Below, piece after piece: positions 32,283 through 44,646 of a DNA stretch of 64,000 nt. The notes below the pieces were generated by a model. The model did not search any database. It was not told the origin of the DNA and saw only the letters and a list, made by a program, of their open reading frames with translations. The position numbers and the translations under genes were made by a program. The DNA comes from Isoetes taiwanensis. Its lineage: Eukaryota > Streptophyta > Lycopodiopsida > Isoetales > Isoetaceae. The stretch is taken from positions 2,666,885 through 2,730,884 of the forward strand of contig JAJEKV010000017.1 in the NCBI GenBank assembly GCA_021234155.1, written 5' to 3'. The first letter of the stretch is position 1, and each line of letters opens with the position of its first letter.

Positions 32283-33661
32283 CTAGGGGGGCAAACCCTC
32301 GTTTATGTGGGTATGTGGGCATATCCAGGTATATGCTGGCATATGCCTAGCATATACTGGTGACTGCTAAAAACTGGCTGGTGCCTGTAAGTGTTAGGTC
32401 ATTCTGCCCATTCCTTCGCACAGTTCGAGGTCCCCTGTTCGGTGCTCCGGTGGTTCGTGCATTTCCTGCCAGTGTTCTTCTTGGTAACGGCAAATAATTA
32501 GAGGAGTGTCTCTTTATAGTGGAAAGGATTTGGAAGGGGAGCAGATCCCTCTAATATGTGTCGGAGATGCTTTCAATAAACCCCCTTTTTTTTTAGCCTC
32601 GTGAGTGCGCCCGATTCGTGGTTCAAAGCGGAGATCTTTGGCTATGGCGTAAGACCTTCAAAAATATGCTTTTTTGTAGCCTCGTGAGTGCTTCCTAATT
32701 CGGGGTTCAAGCGGAGATGTTGGCTATGGGCGTAAGAGCTTCGAAAATATGCATGAGATATTCATGGTTCGAGGATGATCCGCTTTGGACGACAAGAAAC
32801 AATGGGCTCAGATCTCGACTTTTGCATTAAGCAAACTCGCGGATCGTGTCAAATATTCGTATATGGCGTCCAGAATTGGAAATCCGATCGGCTAGCAAAT
32901 CATTTCTTCTATGCTTGATTAAAGATCGATTTCATGATATGAGTTGGTCGCATATAAATCCACTAGGGGCAACCCCTCGTTTATGTGGGTATGTGGGCAT
33001 ATCCAGGTATATGCTGGCATATGCCTAGCATATACTGGTGACTGCTAAAAACTGGCTGGTGCCTGTAAGTGTTAGGTCATCCTGCCCATTCCTTCGCACT
33101 TCAGACTCCGGCTTCGGCAGTTCGAGGTCCCCTGTTCGGTGCTCCGGTGGTTCGTGCATTTCCTGCCAGTGTTCTTCTTGGTAACGGCAAATAATTAGAG
33201 GAGTGTCTCTTTATAGTGGAAAGGATTTGGAAGGGGAGCAGATCCCTCTAATATGTGCCGGAGATGCTTTCAATAAACCCTTTTTTTTAGCCTCGTGAGT
33301 GCGCCCCGAATTCAGGGTTCAAGCAGAGATGCTGGCTATGGCAGAAGACCTTCGAAAAATATGCTTTTTTTTTTGTAGCCTCGTGAGTGCGCCCGGAATT
33401 CAGGGTTCAAGCAGAGATGTTGGCTATGGCAGAAGAGCTTCGGAAAATATGCATGAGATATTCATGGTTCGAGGATGATCTGTTGCTGGACAAGAAACAA
33501 TGGGCTCTGTATCTCGACTTTTGCATTAAGCAAACTCTGTGACTGTGTCAAATATTCAGGTATGGCGTCCAGAATTGGAAATCCGATCGGCTAGCAAATC
33601 ATTTCTTCTATGCTTGATTAAAGATCGATTTCATGATATGAGTTGGTCGCATATAAATCCA
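32283..33661 (+). repeat. Tandem duplication of a 680-700-bp unit
   Basis: Unit 1 is 32283-32962 and unit 2 is 32963-33661. Both run from CTAGGGG through CTCGTTTATGTGGGTATGTG to GTCGCATATAAATCCA, with scattered substitutions and a short extra 'cagactccggcttcgg' in unit 2. Each unit holds an internal tandem pair of about 88 bp built on AGCCTCGTGAGTGC...GGGTTCAAGC...TGGCTATG (starts near 32597, 32678, 33290 and 33378). The internal GGTTCAAGC resembles a Pol III B-box, but no complete A-box or tRNA fold is evident. There is no coding potential. Confidence 0.9.
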
Positions 33662-33862
33662 CATTCTTGGCATTTTTTAAGCTCACAATCTATCAGAACG
33701 ACGGGAGATGGTTTATTGGCAATCTCTATTACAAGCTTTATCCAGCAGAGCAACCGGATTTCTTGCTATTTTTAAGATAACCATATCTATTTTTTATCTT
33801 GCCTTGCCAAACTTCTAATGGCCAGATATTGCTTGCTAACTTTTTTGCTTCCTCTTCTGCAG

Positions 33863-35581
33863 GCAAACAGGACCTGCCTATGACAAAAGGGCAAAAGTTT
33901 GCGAACCAAGCGACTGAAGCATTTGTCCAGCTTGAGCGACCCCCTGTGCAAAAGGTTATTACTCATTATTTCATCTTTCAGAATCTTTTTCTGGTCATTA
34001 TTGGACTGATTAAAGCATGCAAAATCAATGGATTATGGTCAAACAACACCCCTTTCCATTACTCAGTTCTAAAACAACACCCCTTTCCATTACTCAGTTC
34101 TACAAATGCACTACTCTGTCAATGCCAACTAGCTATTGCAAGCGAACTGGCCGGCACTTGAATCCATGCTCTATCTTTTTTTCCTTCTAGATCTTGCCTT
34201 TTGATTCTAGAACCTTGAGACAGCTGTGACAGATCTTTCAATAAATACTCTGCCATTGAGAGGTTATGACAAAGTTTTCCAACTATGATTCTTTGGTCCC
34301 AGTAACCCAGGGCCAGAATTGGAATCTTGGTCTTTGCTGGTGAAATTGAAAGTTTGTTATCCCTATATTTTTTGAACATTAGAGGGAAACAGAAGTTGTG
34401 TGACATGATTGAGCAATCATTGTAAAATGGGGAGCTGAAAAGGAACTGACAATTTCTGTTATGCCTTCAAATGGTATCCTTTGGCTTGATCTGCATCAGT
34501 CATCCAAATGGCGGATCATCACCATGGCTATTTTTATATTTTGCAACAACTCTGTATGCCCGATTATCACCATGGCTATTTCTATGTGCCAAGACTCTTA
34601 CTGTGTGCTGCATTGCTAAAGTCGGGCCTTTTTTCTTGATTCCAGAAGTTCTTGCAGCTTTTAAATAAGTCTTGCACAAATAAATGGTTCTTGCACAAAT
34701 AAGTCTCTCTTTCAAATTTGCATTCAGTTCGCTCTTTGTCTGAGTTTCTTTTTCATTCTAATAGATGCAATGCCCATGCCACATCCAGGTAAGGTGCCTT
34801 TTTTAATTTCAATTATGGAATTTGCATTTCTTAGCCACCCTAGCTCAGTTTGTTATGTAGGTGCTTAAAGGTGAAGAAGATGCATCTTTTACAAATAATC
34901 CTAATGGAGGATCATTTGCCATTGTAGATGGAGTCTCCTCTCCGAGTAAGTATATATCCAAAGACAGAAATATTGAAGGAATATGGGGAAAAAAAATACT
35001 TGCACGCATATTCATTGTGTGGATATGATAATTATGGATTCCAATGGCCAAGCCTTGATATTTATACGTCAAGTCTTCTCTTCACAATTTAGAGATCATA
35101 TAATCTTGATGCTTTCTCTAACTAAAAATTTTCAAACTGTTTTAAGCAATTAGGCAGATGAGGGTGTAGATCCAGCTTTGTTTCCAAAAGAGATAATAGG
35201 TCATTTGGCACAGACTATACATGATAATGACGTATACTATGATGTAGCTAATTTCACTTGAAACTTATCTCTGGGTGGATTTGGAGATGCCTTCAAAATT
35301 TTGCTTGCAGGATGACTGACCTGCAATTGCTACTAGGAAAAGCTCATACAGCTACACACTCAAAACATGCCACAACAGTGAATGTTTTAGATTTTGTGTT
35401 CCTTTGTTCTTATTCTCATCTACTTACAGTTTAAAAATAAGCATTATTTCTTGGGAGATGTATATGCATGGCGCTAACATAATCTTTTATAGGCAATGCC
35501 AAGGATGCGGACCTAACTATTGAGAATAGAAGAGATTGCGGGAAAGAGATAGATAGAAGAGACTGGGTTGTTACTTATATG
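33863..35581 (+). pseudogene. Relic of a PP2C phosphatase resembling PSII core phosphatase (PBCP, At2g30170 type)
   Basis: Exon-like pieces: 33863-33954, 34765-34793, 34861-34945, 35158-~35260, 35311-~35395, and perhaps 35493-35581. Frames 34765-34945 give AMPMPHPGK, then VLKGEEDASF and FAIVDGVSS, matching the start of PBCP-like PP2Cs (PHPDKV..GGEDAFF..VADGVSG). Exon 35158 adds NEGVDPALFPKEIIGHLAQ, and 35311 adds LLLGKAHTATHSKHATTV, matching a DKAHTATTSRGSAT-type block. Most junctions are GT-AG, so this is a genomic remnant, not a retrocopy. The rest of the domain, including later metal-binding Asp residues, is absent and a donor is degraded near 35260. Piece 1 and the last piece are weakly supported. 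The parent enzyme dephosphorylates photosystem II core proteins in chloroplasts. Confidence 0.6.
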
Positions 35582-37339
35582 GTGACGTACTTGCTGATTC
35601 TTTTCGTATAGTTATTAAGTGTCACTCCTTGCTGTGTATTTAATTAGCTGAATTTCTGGAAAGATGCTACGATTTGTATTTCATGCTAGGTTGCTAAAGG
35701 ATCTTGGTTCAAATGCTGCATTCTCCTTTTCCATATCTTAGACTTACCTACAACACGGTGTTCAAGAAGCAGGCATAAGGACATGCAGATGCTTGCCTTT
35801 ACAGAATTGAAAGCTCTTAACATGGTTATAGTGTTGTATAAATAAATGTCAAAGTTCATTATTGTTGTTCGGTATCAAAGGCACTTTATGTTTAAAGAAT
35901 GTAGCCTATGTGCATTCTCACTTTTGAGTTCCTTCACAAAACCATGATATGTTTCAATGCAAATTGCGGAGAGCGCATTTTAGAAGTTAGACCAAAACTT
36001 ATGTTTTAGAGACTTCAAACATTCAACAATTTATGATTTACAAATTGACCAATCAAGAATTTAGTGCAGAGTTCTTCCTTTTACCAACTCCTACAAAGAA
36101 CTCCTAATTGACAATAAGATAGCATAGCTAAAAGCTAAACCCTTCAAGCTTCACTACTTCTTACTGACTTCTCATATTCACATATACAAGCTTCAAGAAG
36201 TAAGAAATTGGAAAAGGAATGGGACATATAGTATATTCCTTTTGAGCAGTATGAGAGCCTATACGAAAAGCTACTCTAGGTGGAATACTAAACATGGGCA
36301 CAAATAGCATTGAAAGCATTACTTGCACGTCCAGGTGCTATGTCCTCCAAAGAATATATTTTCCTTAGAGCTTGAAGATGAATCCTATAAATTTGCAACA
36401 TTGTATTGCGGGGAGGTCTAATTGACAAGTTCGGTCTGCAATGTGGAGGACATCCATATTTTGGCATGTGGCTAACAACTTTGGAACTAAGCTGTATTTG
36501 TTTGCTACAATACGGTTAAGGCAAGAAGGTGCAAAAATAAGACGTGTTCCTATTGCCGTTGGTTATCATTGGCATCCCACATTTGCATGTGACCAATTGC
36601 AAAAACTATTGAGCAGATTCGCTGCATCACTCTCTCGTGGGTTTATACTTCTATGTATGTAAATGCTGCTATTAAGGCGGAAACATATCCTGCTATAGTT
36701 ACTGCCAATCATCAAGGTGCTTTTGAGGCATTGCGTTCATATCATTTACACAACTCCACACAAAACAAACAAGTTCCAATACAAAAAAAAGGAAACATGA
36801 AAACACACTTTCGGGCCACCGGAGGGCAACCCGTCGTGCGCAGCACCTTGTTATATCTAGCACGACACCTATTGGGTCTTACACTCAATCACTTTGCAAT
36901 TGCTTGGTATTTTTGCTCGTTATTGTTATTATAGTTGTAAACACATGAATTAGACGAGACTTAAGCTTGAGAGGCCACTAGTAGAAATTTAATGCTACAT
37001 TCTTGAAATTGTAGCTCTTGACGATTGCTGTTTGCATCGCAAGTTGCCCCCTACAAATTCACAACCGAATGATTATAAATCCTTGCAGCTTTGTGCACAA
37101 AAATATGTCATCATCAAAGCATGAAATTAATGTCTGTAAGCCATTATGGAGTAGATTCAATAATCTTCATGAAGGTCACTCACCTTTGTCACGTTGAACT
37201 GTATTGTGTTCCCTAATCTCACTAAGCTCATACTATTTAAGGTACTCGATCTCTTTGATATGGTAAGCATTTGGATTAAAACATATATTAAAGGCATCTC
37301 CTGCTGCTGCTAGAGCACATTATAGTCACTTTTCTATTG
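35582..37339. other. Intergenic, no gene recognised
   Basis: Only short frames. The 36441-36662 and 36653-36934 frames have no family signature and probably arise by chance. Confidence 0.45.
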
Positions 37340-37419
37340 CGGACGGACGGACGGACGGACGGACGGACGGACGGACGGACGGACGGACGGACGGACGGAC
37401 GGACGGACGGACGGACGGA
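37340..37419 (+). repeat. (GGAC)n microsatellite, about 20 copies
   Basis: Uninterrupted GGAC repeats over about 80 bp. They produce a PSVRPSVR pseudo-ORF on the minus strand. Confidence 0.98.
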
Positions 37420-39152
37420 TTGATTGCACAATTTTGCATAATTTTGCCAAAGGATGGTGTACCAAAGACTTTAAGTGCACAACTTTGCCATAGGATGGCA
37501 TTACAATCACACGGGGCTGTGATACCGTCTGCCAGTATCACATATACTATTGGAATCCCCTCTTCTGGAATCCCACGGGGTGTGATATAATTCCCTCGAT
37601 CTCATCCGGGACATACTATTGAAATCCCCACATCCAAGGTAGCGAACAAATATACATAATTCTAAGATAGAGGAATTTGGATGTGATGGCTAATATGGGT
37701 CGCTGGTTACCCGCCCACAAGAGCTGATAACGGCATCCGGAATCCCCAAGTGTAAGAAGGGGAATTGGTCTGCTGCTACATTCCATTTGCTTGTTGTGAG
37801 ATCACGCCAAATCCAAAGCCTGACAAATGTATTCATGATGTGGCGAAATACAACAGGAATCCAGTTCACACACAACCATTCTAAAATGTAAAGTATTCTA
37901 AAGAGTTTCTGCAGACATGACAAAAATCCAAAAGTCCGCCGTTTTGAAAAGGAGGCGCACACGTCGCTTCCATGGCCAATCTTGCGTCAAAGCCCTTCCA
38001 AAAGCGGAAGAGGCCCTTTTTTTTAGAAGCAAGTTGTCCCTTTCCAGCCCAAGTCAATCGCGCATTGAAGCCTGCGCGTACTTCCAAAGCATTTGTTTTA
38101 TGGTCTTGTCATACCCTTTGAAAACAATGCCTTCTCAAACACGAGGCTTTGAAAAAATCCTTACACCCATATTACACAACATTTAGTCCAAAATGGAAAT
38201 TTGCATTGAAATAAAACAAATGAAAAGTACTTAGAGTAGATAGTATTTTTTTACTTAGAGTAGACAGTAGTGTATGCCAACCCTTCATAACCTAGTCCAA
38301 AAACAAAAAAATGGAAAATAGGAAAATTTGCATTCAAAATAAAACAGAAAATAAAAAGGACTAGTCTCTGCCACACCCCAATTCATTAAAAAACAACCTA
38401 GCAGTGCCACATTCCACCCCATTATCTTTGACCCCCACTTGCCCACTCCCTAGACCTCCCCAGTTTGTCTGCCTCTGTCTTCATGCCTCAAGTGGTCCTT
38501 CATGCCTTCCAAAAATACCCCCTATTGTTTGCTTGCTGCCTACCCCAATACCCTGCTTGTATCATCATCCCTCTGGTTGGAGAACAGGTGTGCCTGCATT
38601 TCCTCACTGCAGACAAACGTCATCAATCGACTTGTCATCTCCGCATTGTCTTCAATTCTCTTCTGTCTTTTACGAAAACATATCTCCAGCACTCACTACT
38701 TTGTCATCTGCAAATTTAAAAGTCTCTTTCTCTTGATTGCCTCACATGCCCATCCCTCTTCTCTTGCTCGCATGCTTGCATTTGCTATTAATTTGCTATT
38801 ATTTTTATGACTGTTCGCTTGTATTGTTGTGAAAGCCTTAGTTTGGTGCTATAAAGGTCAATCGACATATAAATAGTGTTCAATACAACACTTGTCATCA
38901 TACCTTTCCAATGTGAGGTTTTGACATGATTCTTAATGACGTATACTTGACTTGGATTCTGTTTGTATGAATATTCAACATTAGGTCATAACATATGGAT
39001 ACTCTAATTTCCACATACTATAAAAGCAATAGTCAACAATATTTTCAATTACATATTATGTTCGTTTGTGCATTATACAAAAATATACCTAAATTCACAG
39101 GTCTTGCAACACAAAAATAGAACTTGCCAATTTGTGGCATTGCATAAAAATA
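37420..39152. other. Intergenic, no gene recognised
   Basis: Contains a diverged small direct repeat near 37415-37505 (TTGCACAATTTTGC and TGCACAACTTTGCC, each followed by AGGATGG) and a pair of 'tacttagagtaga' phrases at about 38229 and 38253. No coding sequence is supported. Confidence 0.45.
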
Positions 39153-39337
<185 letters not shown>

Positions 39338-39930
39338 AACCTATCAACTTCACAACATGAGAATATGTAGAAACCGTGCATCGAAAAACTAGGAGTTAGT
39401 CTCCTAAATTAATAGTCACAATCCTTATTTTTCGGTTCGAATTTTTAGCTGCTGGCAAACAAATTGTGGGGTTTCCTTCAAAATCTAGCAAATAATCTTG
39501 AGTTTATATTCAAAATCTGGTGGAGCATGACACTTTACCGCTAAATTATATGGTTAGAGCTATTGGAGATTTCGAAGCCTGGTAGAAACATGTTATTATG
39601 TAAGAGTGGTCGAGAATATCATGCCAAGAAAGCCGTTTTGCTAGGTATTGACCACAACATGATGCTCCAACTACTAGATTGATTTCTAAAGCATCCATCA
39701 TTGTCATCTATACATATTTAGCGCACACTAGGACATCTGGCCCTGCACCGATTTAATTGGTTTTCAGATGTCTCCTCTTCTATCACGTAGTTCGAGAAAG
39801 GGTACAATATTTGCCCTATGTACTTTGATGTGGGTCTTTATCCACGTTTGGACCTTTTGATAAGATATTTCATAATTTTTTATTGATCCGTTCTTTTAAC
39901 AAAGTTGTTCTATAGGTAGTGTGGAAGCAC
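39338..39930. other. Intergenic, no gene recognised
   Basis: No open frame or repeat of note between the CTAT array and the ORF1-only LINE derivative. Confidence 0.5.
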
Positions 39931-39939
39931 ATATAAAAC

Positions 39940-40734
39940 GTCACTTTGAGAAATCTAAGCATGTTTATCTCCATTTCTTCCATACCCACGCAGCCGCCAC
40001 CTGAGGATTGTTTGCCCACTGCACAGGTCCCGCTTTCGCAGCCTGGCCGGGCCACAGAGCACCCGTTAGCCCTGAACCTACGAATTGTGGGTTTGGAAGA
40101 AGCGAGCGACACTACTGGGACAGCTGAGGGGACCCGTTTCTTTGCTGAGGTGATGCACGTAAAGGCAGATGGCATTCTCTCGGCTTGCCGAGTTGGAGCA
40201 GTACGGCCTGGCCGCCCCCGTCATTTACTGGTCAGTTTCAGGGATGCCTTGTCCAGGCTGCACATCCTCCGCCATGGCAATCACCTGCAAGGGACCCCCT
40301 TCTCCGTCCAGGAAGACCTTACCCCCAAAGACTGTAGGCGGAAGGATGAACTATAATACGGCCCGCGAGGCTCGTCTACATCGGAAGTGGGCTGTGTATA
40401 GAGGCGGGCAGGCTATCATTCGGGATCACTGGCCACTTGATCCATGGGCACTGTCTGTGTAGTTGGTTTGCCACCGAGCTCTGCTTGGCCTTATGTCCTT
40501 TTGTTTTATTTCATTTTAGCATTATGATTTGTTACGGGGTATAGTCCTCGGGTTCTGTGTACTGGGGCTGGTCCCCACGTTTGATTTTGGCTTCGGCCTT
40601 TTTGGTTTGGTCACGGGGCTTGGTCCCCGAGTTTCAGTTTGGGCTTTTGCCCTCTCTTTTGTATTGGGTCCCATAACCCGATTGGGTTCCGTGGACGTTA
40701 AAAATTTCTTCCTTCCTTCCTTCCTTCCTTGGAT
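39940..40734 (+). mobile_element. LINE C: ORF1-only LINE derivative with (TTCC)n tail
   Basis: About 0.8 kb: an ORF1-type coding region, then a short 3' untranslated region ending TTCCGTGGACGTTAAAAA and a TTCC repeat tail (40708-40730). No endonuclease or RT lies between them. The 3' region carries three spaced hairpin-like words of GGGGCTTGGTCCCC type (about 40536, 40564, 40615). The last ~45 bases before the tail are shared with LINE B, LINE D and the stubs. It would need RT supplied in trans, like mammalian HAL1 half-elements. Confidence 0.75.
39946..40462 (+). pseudogene. LINE ORF1-like RNA-binding protein, one frameshift
   Basis: Frame 39946-40356 contains NLRIVGLEEAS, RFFAEVMHVKADGIL, RPGRPRHLLVSFRDALSR and GTPFSVQEDLTPKDC. 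That order of blocks is the RRM-like plus C-terminal domain of L1-type ORF1 proteins, which coat the element's RNA. Near 40340 the reading shifts by a small indel, and frame 40169-40462 carries the rest (NTAREARLHRKWAVYRGGQA to a stop at 40462). The coiled coil expected upstream is missing or very short. Confidence 0.75.
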
Positions 40735-40965
40735 TTGGCCCACCAATGGATAAGCCAATCTATAACGTAGAAACAACATAAAGAAATTATACCTTCTCGC
40801 CCAATGGATATTTAGATATCACGTGGCAAATGTTATATTCCGAAATTGTCATTTACTTGACATTCCACTTTCCACTGTGTTAGTCCAATTGATCATTAGA
40901 AGCTATCAAATGAGCTAATAAAGAAAGCCCTTGTCGGGCAAGACATGATGTCCAATTATATTAAT
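40735..40965. other. Short intergenic spacer
   Basis: AT-rich, no gene. Confidence 0.5.
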
Positions 40966-40968
40966 TAA

Positions 40969-40998
40969 CTAGTTATGGTGCCCAGCATTGCTAGGCAT
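40969..40998 (-). mobile_element. Helitron-like 3' terminus (minus strand), decayed
   Basis: On the minus strand, GCCTAGC-AAT-GCTGGGC (40996-40980) forms an imperfect 7-bp hairpin, followed by seven bases and CTAG (40972-40969), then T. Hairpin, short spacer and CTAG next to T is the Helitron 3' signature. It closely matches the plus-strand copy at 57904-57932. The 5' TC end, which should lie to the right, was not found. Confidence 0.55.
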
Positions 40999-43835
40999 AG
41001 AACCGAATGATAGGTCAATGCGCAATAAAACTGACATTGGCAATCCCAGTTACTATAGGCTCGATTCCGCGTAGGATTTTGTGGCACGATTTGTCACCAA
41101 AAGGATACGTCAATATACTGGAGCCAGAAAACATCAAATTATTATTGATGGCCTTATATTGTGTGCAACCTAGAAGTAAGAATTATAAAGGAGAAATTCG
41201 AATAGGTATTGTAATTGGCTTTTCTGGTTGCAAAGGTCATTATTGTAATGCCTTTCCTTTTTGTATGTTTCCTTAATTCATTTGTTGGTTATGTGTAGAA
41301 GAGGTGGTGATTAGGTTTATCAATGCAGCGTGGCAATGTAAATGGAATGTGCTATTCATAGATTGGTGCCTAGGGATTATTTGTTTGTTCAACACAAAAA
41401 ATCAATATGGATTTTTCCAAGATTGTTCTTTTGTTTTATGTTGTTATTCTTTCTTATCTGGACTTTGAGCTTGGTAGAGGCATTTAAAAATGAAGTTACA
41501 ACATTAACAATGTGCTTTGCGTAGGATGGCACGTGGACATGGCCAATGTTAGAATGTAGAGCTATTTATAAAATTATGGGTTTAGAGATAAGAACTTAGT
41601 TAAATCTAAATAGTTGGGGGTTTGATATTACATTGTTTTAAGTTGGATGGCTTGTAGTACACCATTGAAATGAAAGAAATCCAATGGTTTACACTAGGCC
41701 CCTCTATCAAATACAATCTCTTTGTGAATCTGATGAAAAGTGATACCATGAAGTTGTAGATTTATTTTCTTAGTTCTATTCATGGTGTATAATTATTTGG
41801 ATGCTAAGGCCCCTCTACCAAATACAATCTCTTTGTGAACCTGATGAATACACATGTGATAAATGTTGCACCCTAAATATTGGTTGTTTGTTTTGCAACA
41901 ATATGATAAAAGGGCAAACGTGTAATAAATGAGTGTTTCATCCATTTTTCCCGCTATTTAGTACTTTACTCTACAATTGAATTTCTTGCATGCAAAGTCC
42001 TCTTTGATCCTTTCCTTCATCTTTTCTCTACATCTTCATGGCCTCTTCTATTCCCGTCATTTCCTACAAAGCCACAAACTCTATACAGACTAGAATAGTT
42101 CAACCCAACACAGATTCATGAATAATTCAGCTCCAAAATGGGTCGGTGAAGCATGAACTCTGACCTAATGACTGTTTTCCCTCCGGAGATGAAAGCATCT
42201 TTTCAAGATTTCAATGTAACATTTGAGGAACTATGTTTTTTGACTTGCTCCAGATAGACACTTTGGTGTCCCAAACCAAGTGTTTTGCATCCAAAGATCT
42301 ACACAGCTTCCTTCTTATTGCAAAAAACTGTACAATGATACGTTTTGCAAGAACCATTTTCTATGACATTTGCTTGAAAAGGAACAATTGCAGTTGAAAA
42401 CAGAGAACACAATTGCAGTCTCAGGTAGTGCTAGACAACTTCACGGAAATTTCGATAAAGGAGTTGAAAAGATTCAATCATTTGCACTAATAGATAAGAT
42501 CCTTCTTTCAATTTGAGATCCAAAATTGGACCCTCAAAGAACTTCCTACGATCGACAACATCAGCTAATTAAGGCCTCAAAACTAGCAATGTTTTTGCTT
42601 GACAACCTCACATTCCAACCTTTCAAAAACTGAGAGTCCGAATACGTTAGCATATCTATTTTTTTTTCTTTGATTCCCTTTGTAGCCATCTTTTGCTTCT
42701 TTCCTTTCATGCTCAGTTATGGTCTAATGCAAGATTGGATTTGATTCCCACCACTATCTTGACATTAATAAGCTAAATGATTACAGTCTTGTGAAAATTT
42801 AGCAAAAAAGAACAAGATTTAGGCAATAGAGTTTTATGTCTAGGGGTTGAGAGGCAAGTGAAGAAGGTAAATGGGAGGGTTTGGCGAGGAACAAGTAGAA
42901 AACACAAATTACATGGCTATGCGGCTAGATAAACCTTAGAAATGATTTTTGGAAAAGGCTAGAGTAAAAACTTGGAACCATGGCCTAAATATGGGCATAG
43001 GACACCCCTTATCGTTGGGATCCGCTCTTGCTCTGATTTGATGTCTGATTGTGGGCACTCCCCTTTGCTTGATCAAGGTACTGGGCAGGGTAGCCCTTAA
43101 GGACGAAAGTTCGCCAAAAGGCTATTTTTCAAGGGTATCGAGAAATTTTGATGCTACGTTATAGATGAAAAAAATAAAATTAGCCAACTTTTCTACAAAC
43201 AAATCTCACTCCACTTGAAAATTCGCCACATCCACTACGCGTCATAACTATGGATTCGCCTTATCCTCTACCCTCATTCTCGAAGATTTCTTAAGGAATC
43301 GCCTAATATTCTAGCCTTTCTTCATAACCAAATCTAATCTCCATATCCATCCAGGTACATATGATAATTTTAAGAGTTATTTTTATAGATATTGTGTTTC
43401 AAACACTTCTAAGGATGCATTAGAGAGCATCTTTTTACAGACCTCCCTTTTAATAGATTTGTTTTATCTACAAGGATAAGCTACGTTCTCATTTGCAAAG
43501 GTTAAGTTGTGGTATCACATCATGCAACTATAGTTATAATGTGTTTGTGTCCTTCATTAAATATGGATGCCGGTGAATAAAAGTTCACCACAAAAATTGC
43601 ACTTGAAAAATAAAGACACTTAAATCTTGGCAAAATAATATTGGCCATGATTCGCCTAGATTTCTATAAAAAACATTCATGTCTAGAAAACATTCGCCAG
43701 CATAACTAATCTTGCAACTCTATTATTCGCCCGACCTTCTAAATTATGCTTAGACAAATTTGGCCTTAAGGGCAACCCTGGTACTGGGTCGGCTCCATCT
43801 TGAATGGAGGGGACTACATGTATCGGGTTCATGCT
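40999..43835. other. Intergenic, possibly Helitron interior; no gene recognised
   Basis: A 32-base phrase (GGCCCCTCTA, then AAATACAATCTCTTTGTGAA) is present at about 41697 and 41810, a separated direct repeat. The short frames (41007-41276, 41342-41524) have no family signature. Confidence 0.45.
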
Positions 43836-44410
43836 TAGGGCTTAGGGTTTTTGCGGCAGAATTTTGATCCGTCATATCTCTAACATCCGGTGTCAGATTT
43901 TCATGCGCTTGGGCTTGTTGGAAAGCTGGTTCAGAGATCTTTCCAAAGGTCTATGGTACCTGCATGCTTGGCTTTGTTTCTGTGTTCAAATTGGTACTTT
44001 TCCGGGCTGTGTGCTAGGGTTTTACGTGGGCAACCGGTAGACACTTCCGACCGGATTTGTATCTCTCACATCCGGTGTCAGATTTTCATGCGCTTGGGCT
44101 TGTTGGAAAGTTGGTTCAGAAAGCTTTCCAACGGTGTATGATACCTGCATGCTTGTCTTTGTTTCAGTGCTCAAATCTGCACTTTTCCGGGCTATGTGCT
44201 AGGGTTTCTGTGGCAACCTAGAGACGCTTCGACCGGATCAGATCTCTCACATTTGGTGTCGATTTTCATGTGCTTTGGGCTTGTTGGAAAGCTGGTTCAG
44301 AGAGCTTTCTAACGGTGTATGATACCGCATGTTTGTCTTTGTTTCGCTGCTCAAATCACTTTTTTCGGGCCGTGTGCTAGGGTTTTGGTGGCAGCCGGTA
44401 CACACTAGAT
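43836..44410 (+). repeat. Three tandem ~183-bp units with an internal hairpin
   Basis: TCTCTAACATCCGGTGTCAG-type starts occur at 43877, 44062 and 44243 (spacing 185 and 181). Each unit continues with GCTTGTTGGAAAGCTGGTTC, an inverted AGCTTTCCAAC about nine bases later (10-11-bp stem), a GTGCTAGGGTTTT block and a GGCAACC-type end. They lie directly upstream of LINE D. Confidence 0.9.
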
Positions 44411-44646
44411 ATCCGTGAGTCTATTAGCCACTTTCCTTTTTGCCCCCTTTCAGCCCCTTTGCTCCCAACCCGAATTTGGGCGTCGAAGCATACAAATTAA
44501 TGTTGAGCTAGGCTCCAACATCTACGACATTGCCATAGCCCAACCAATCGCCTCTTGGCCTTGCCTAGCACAAAACGTACCGCCACGGCACCGGCCTAGC
44601 CCCGCTGCACTGATAAGCCCCTCGCCATAGCCTACCTAAACCTGTT

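Noticed and set aside
32597-33470. tRNA or tRNA-derived SINE suggested by GGTTCAAGC boxes
   Set aside because: No A-box at the right spacing, no cloverleaf and no tail; kept only as a note on the repeat.
36441-36934. Two overlapping ORFs of 73 and 93 codons
   Set aside because: No motif, no homology I can recall, and no conserved gene structure.
37326-37541. PSVRPSVR minus-strand frame
   Set aside because: Translation of the (GGAC)20 microsatellite.
40529-40779. ORFs overlapping the LINE C 3' region
   Set aside because: They read through the repeated GGGGCTTGGTCCCC words and the TTCC tail; no protein similarity.
43835-43855. Possible telomere-like TTAGGG words
   Set aside because: Only two imperfect words inside a longer repeated unit; no telomeric array.
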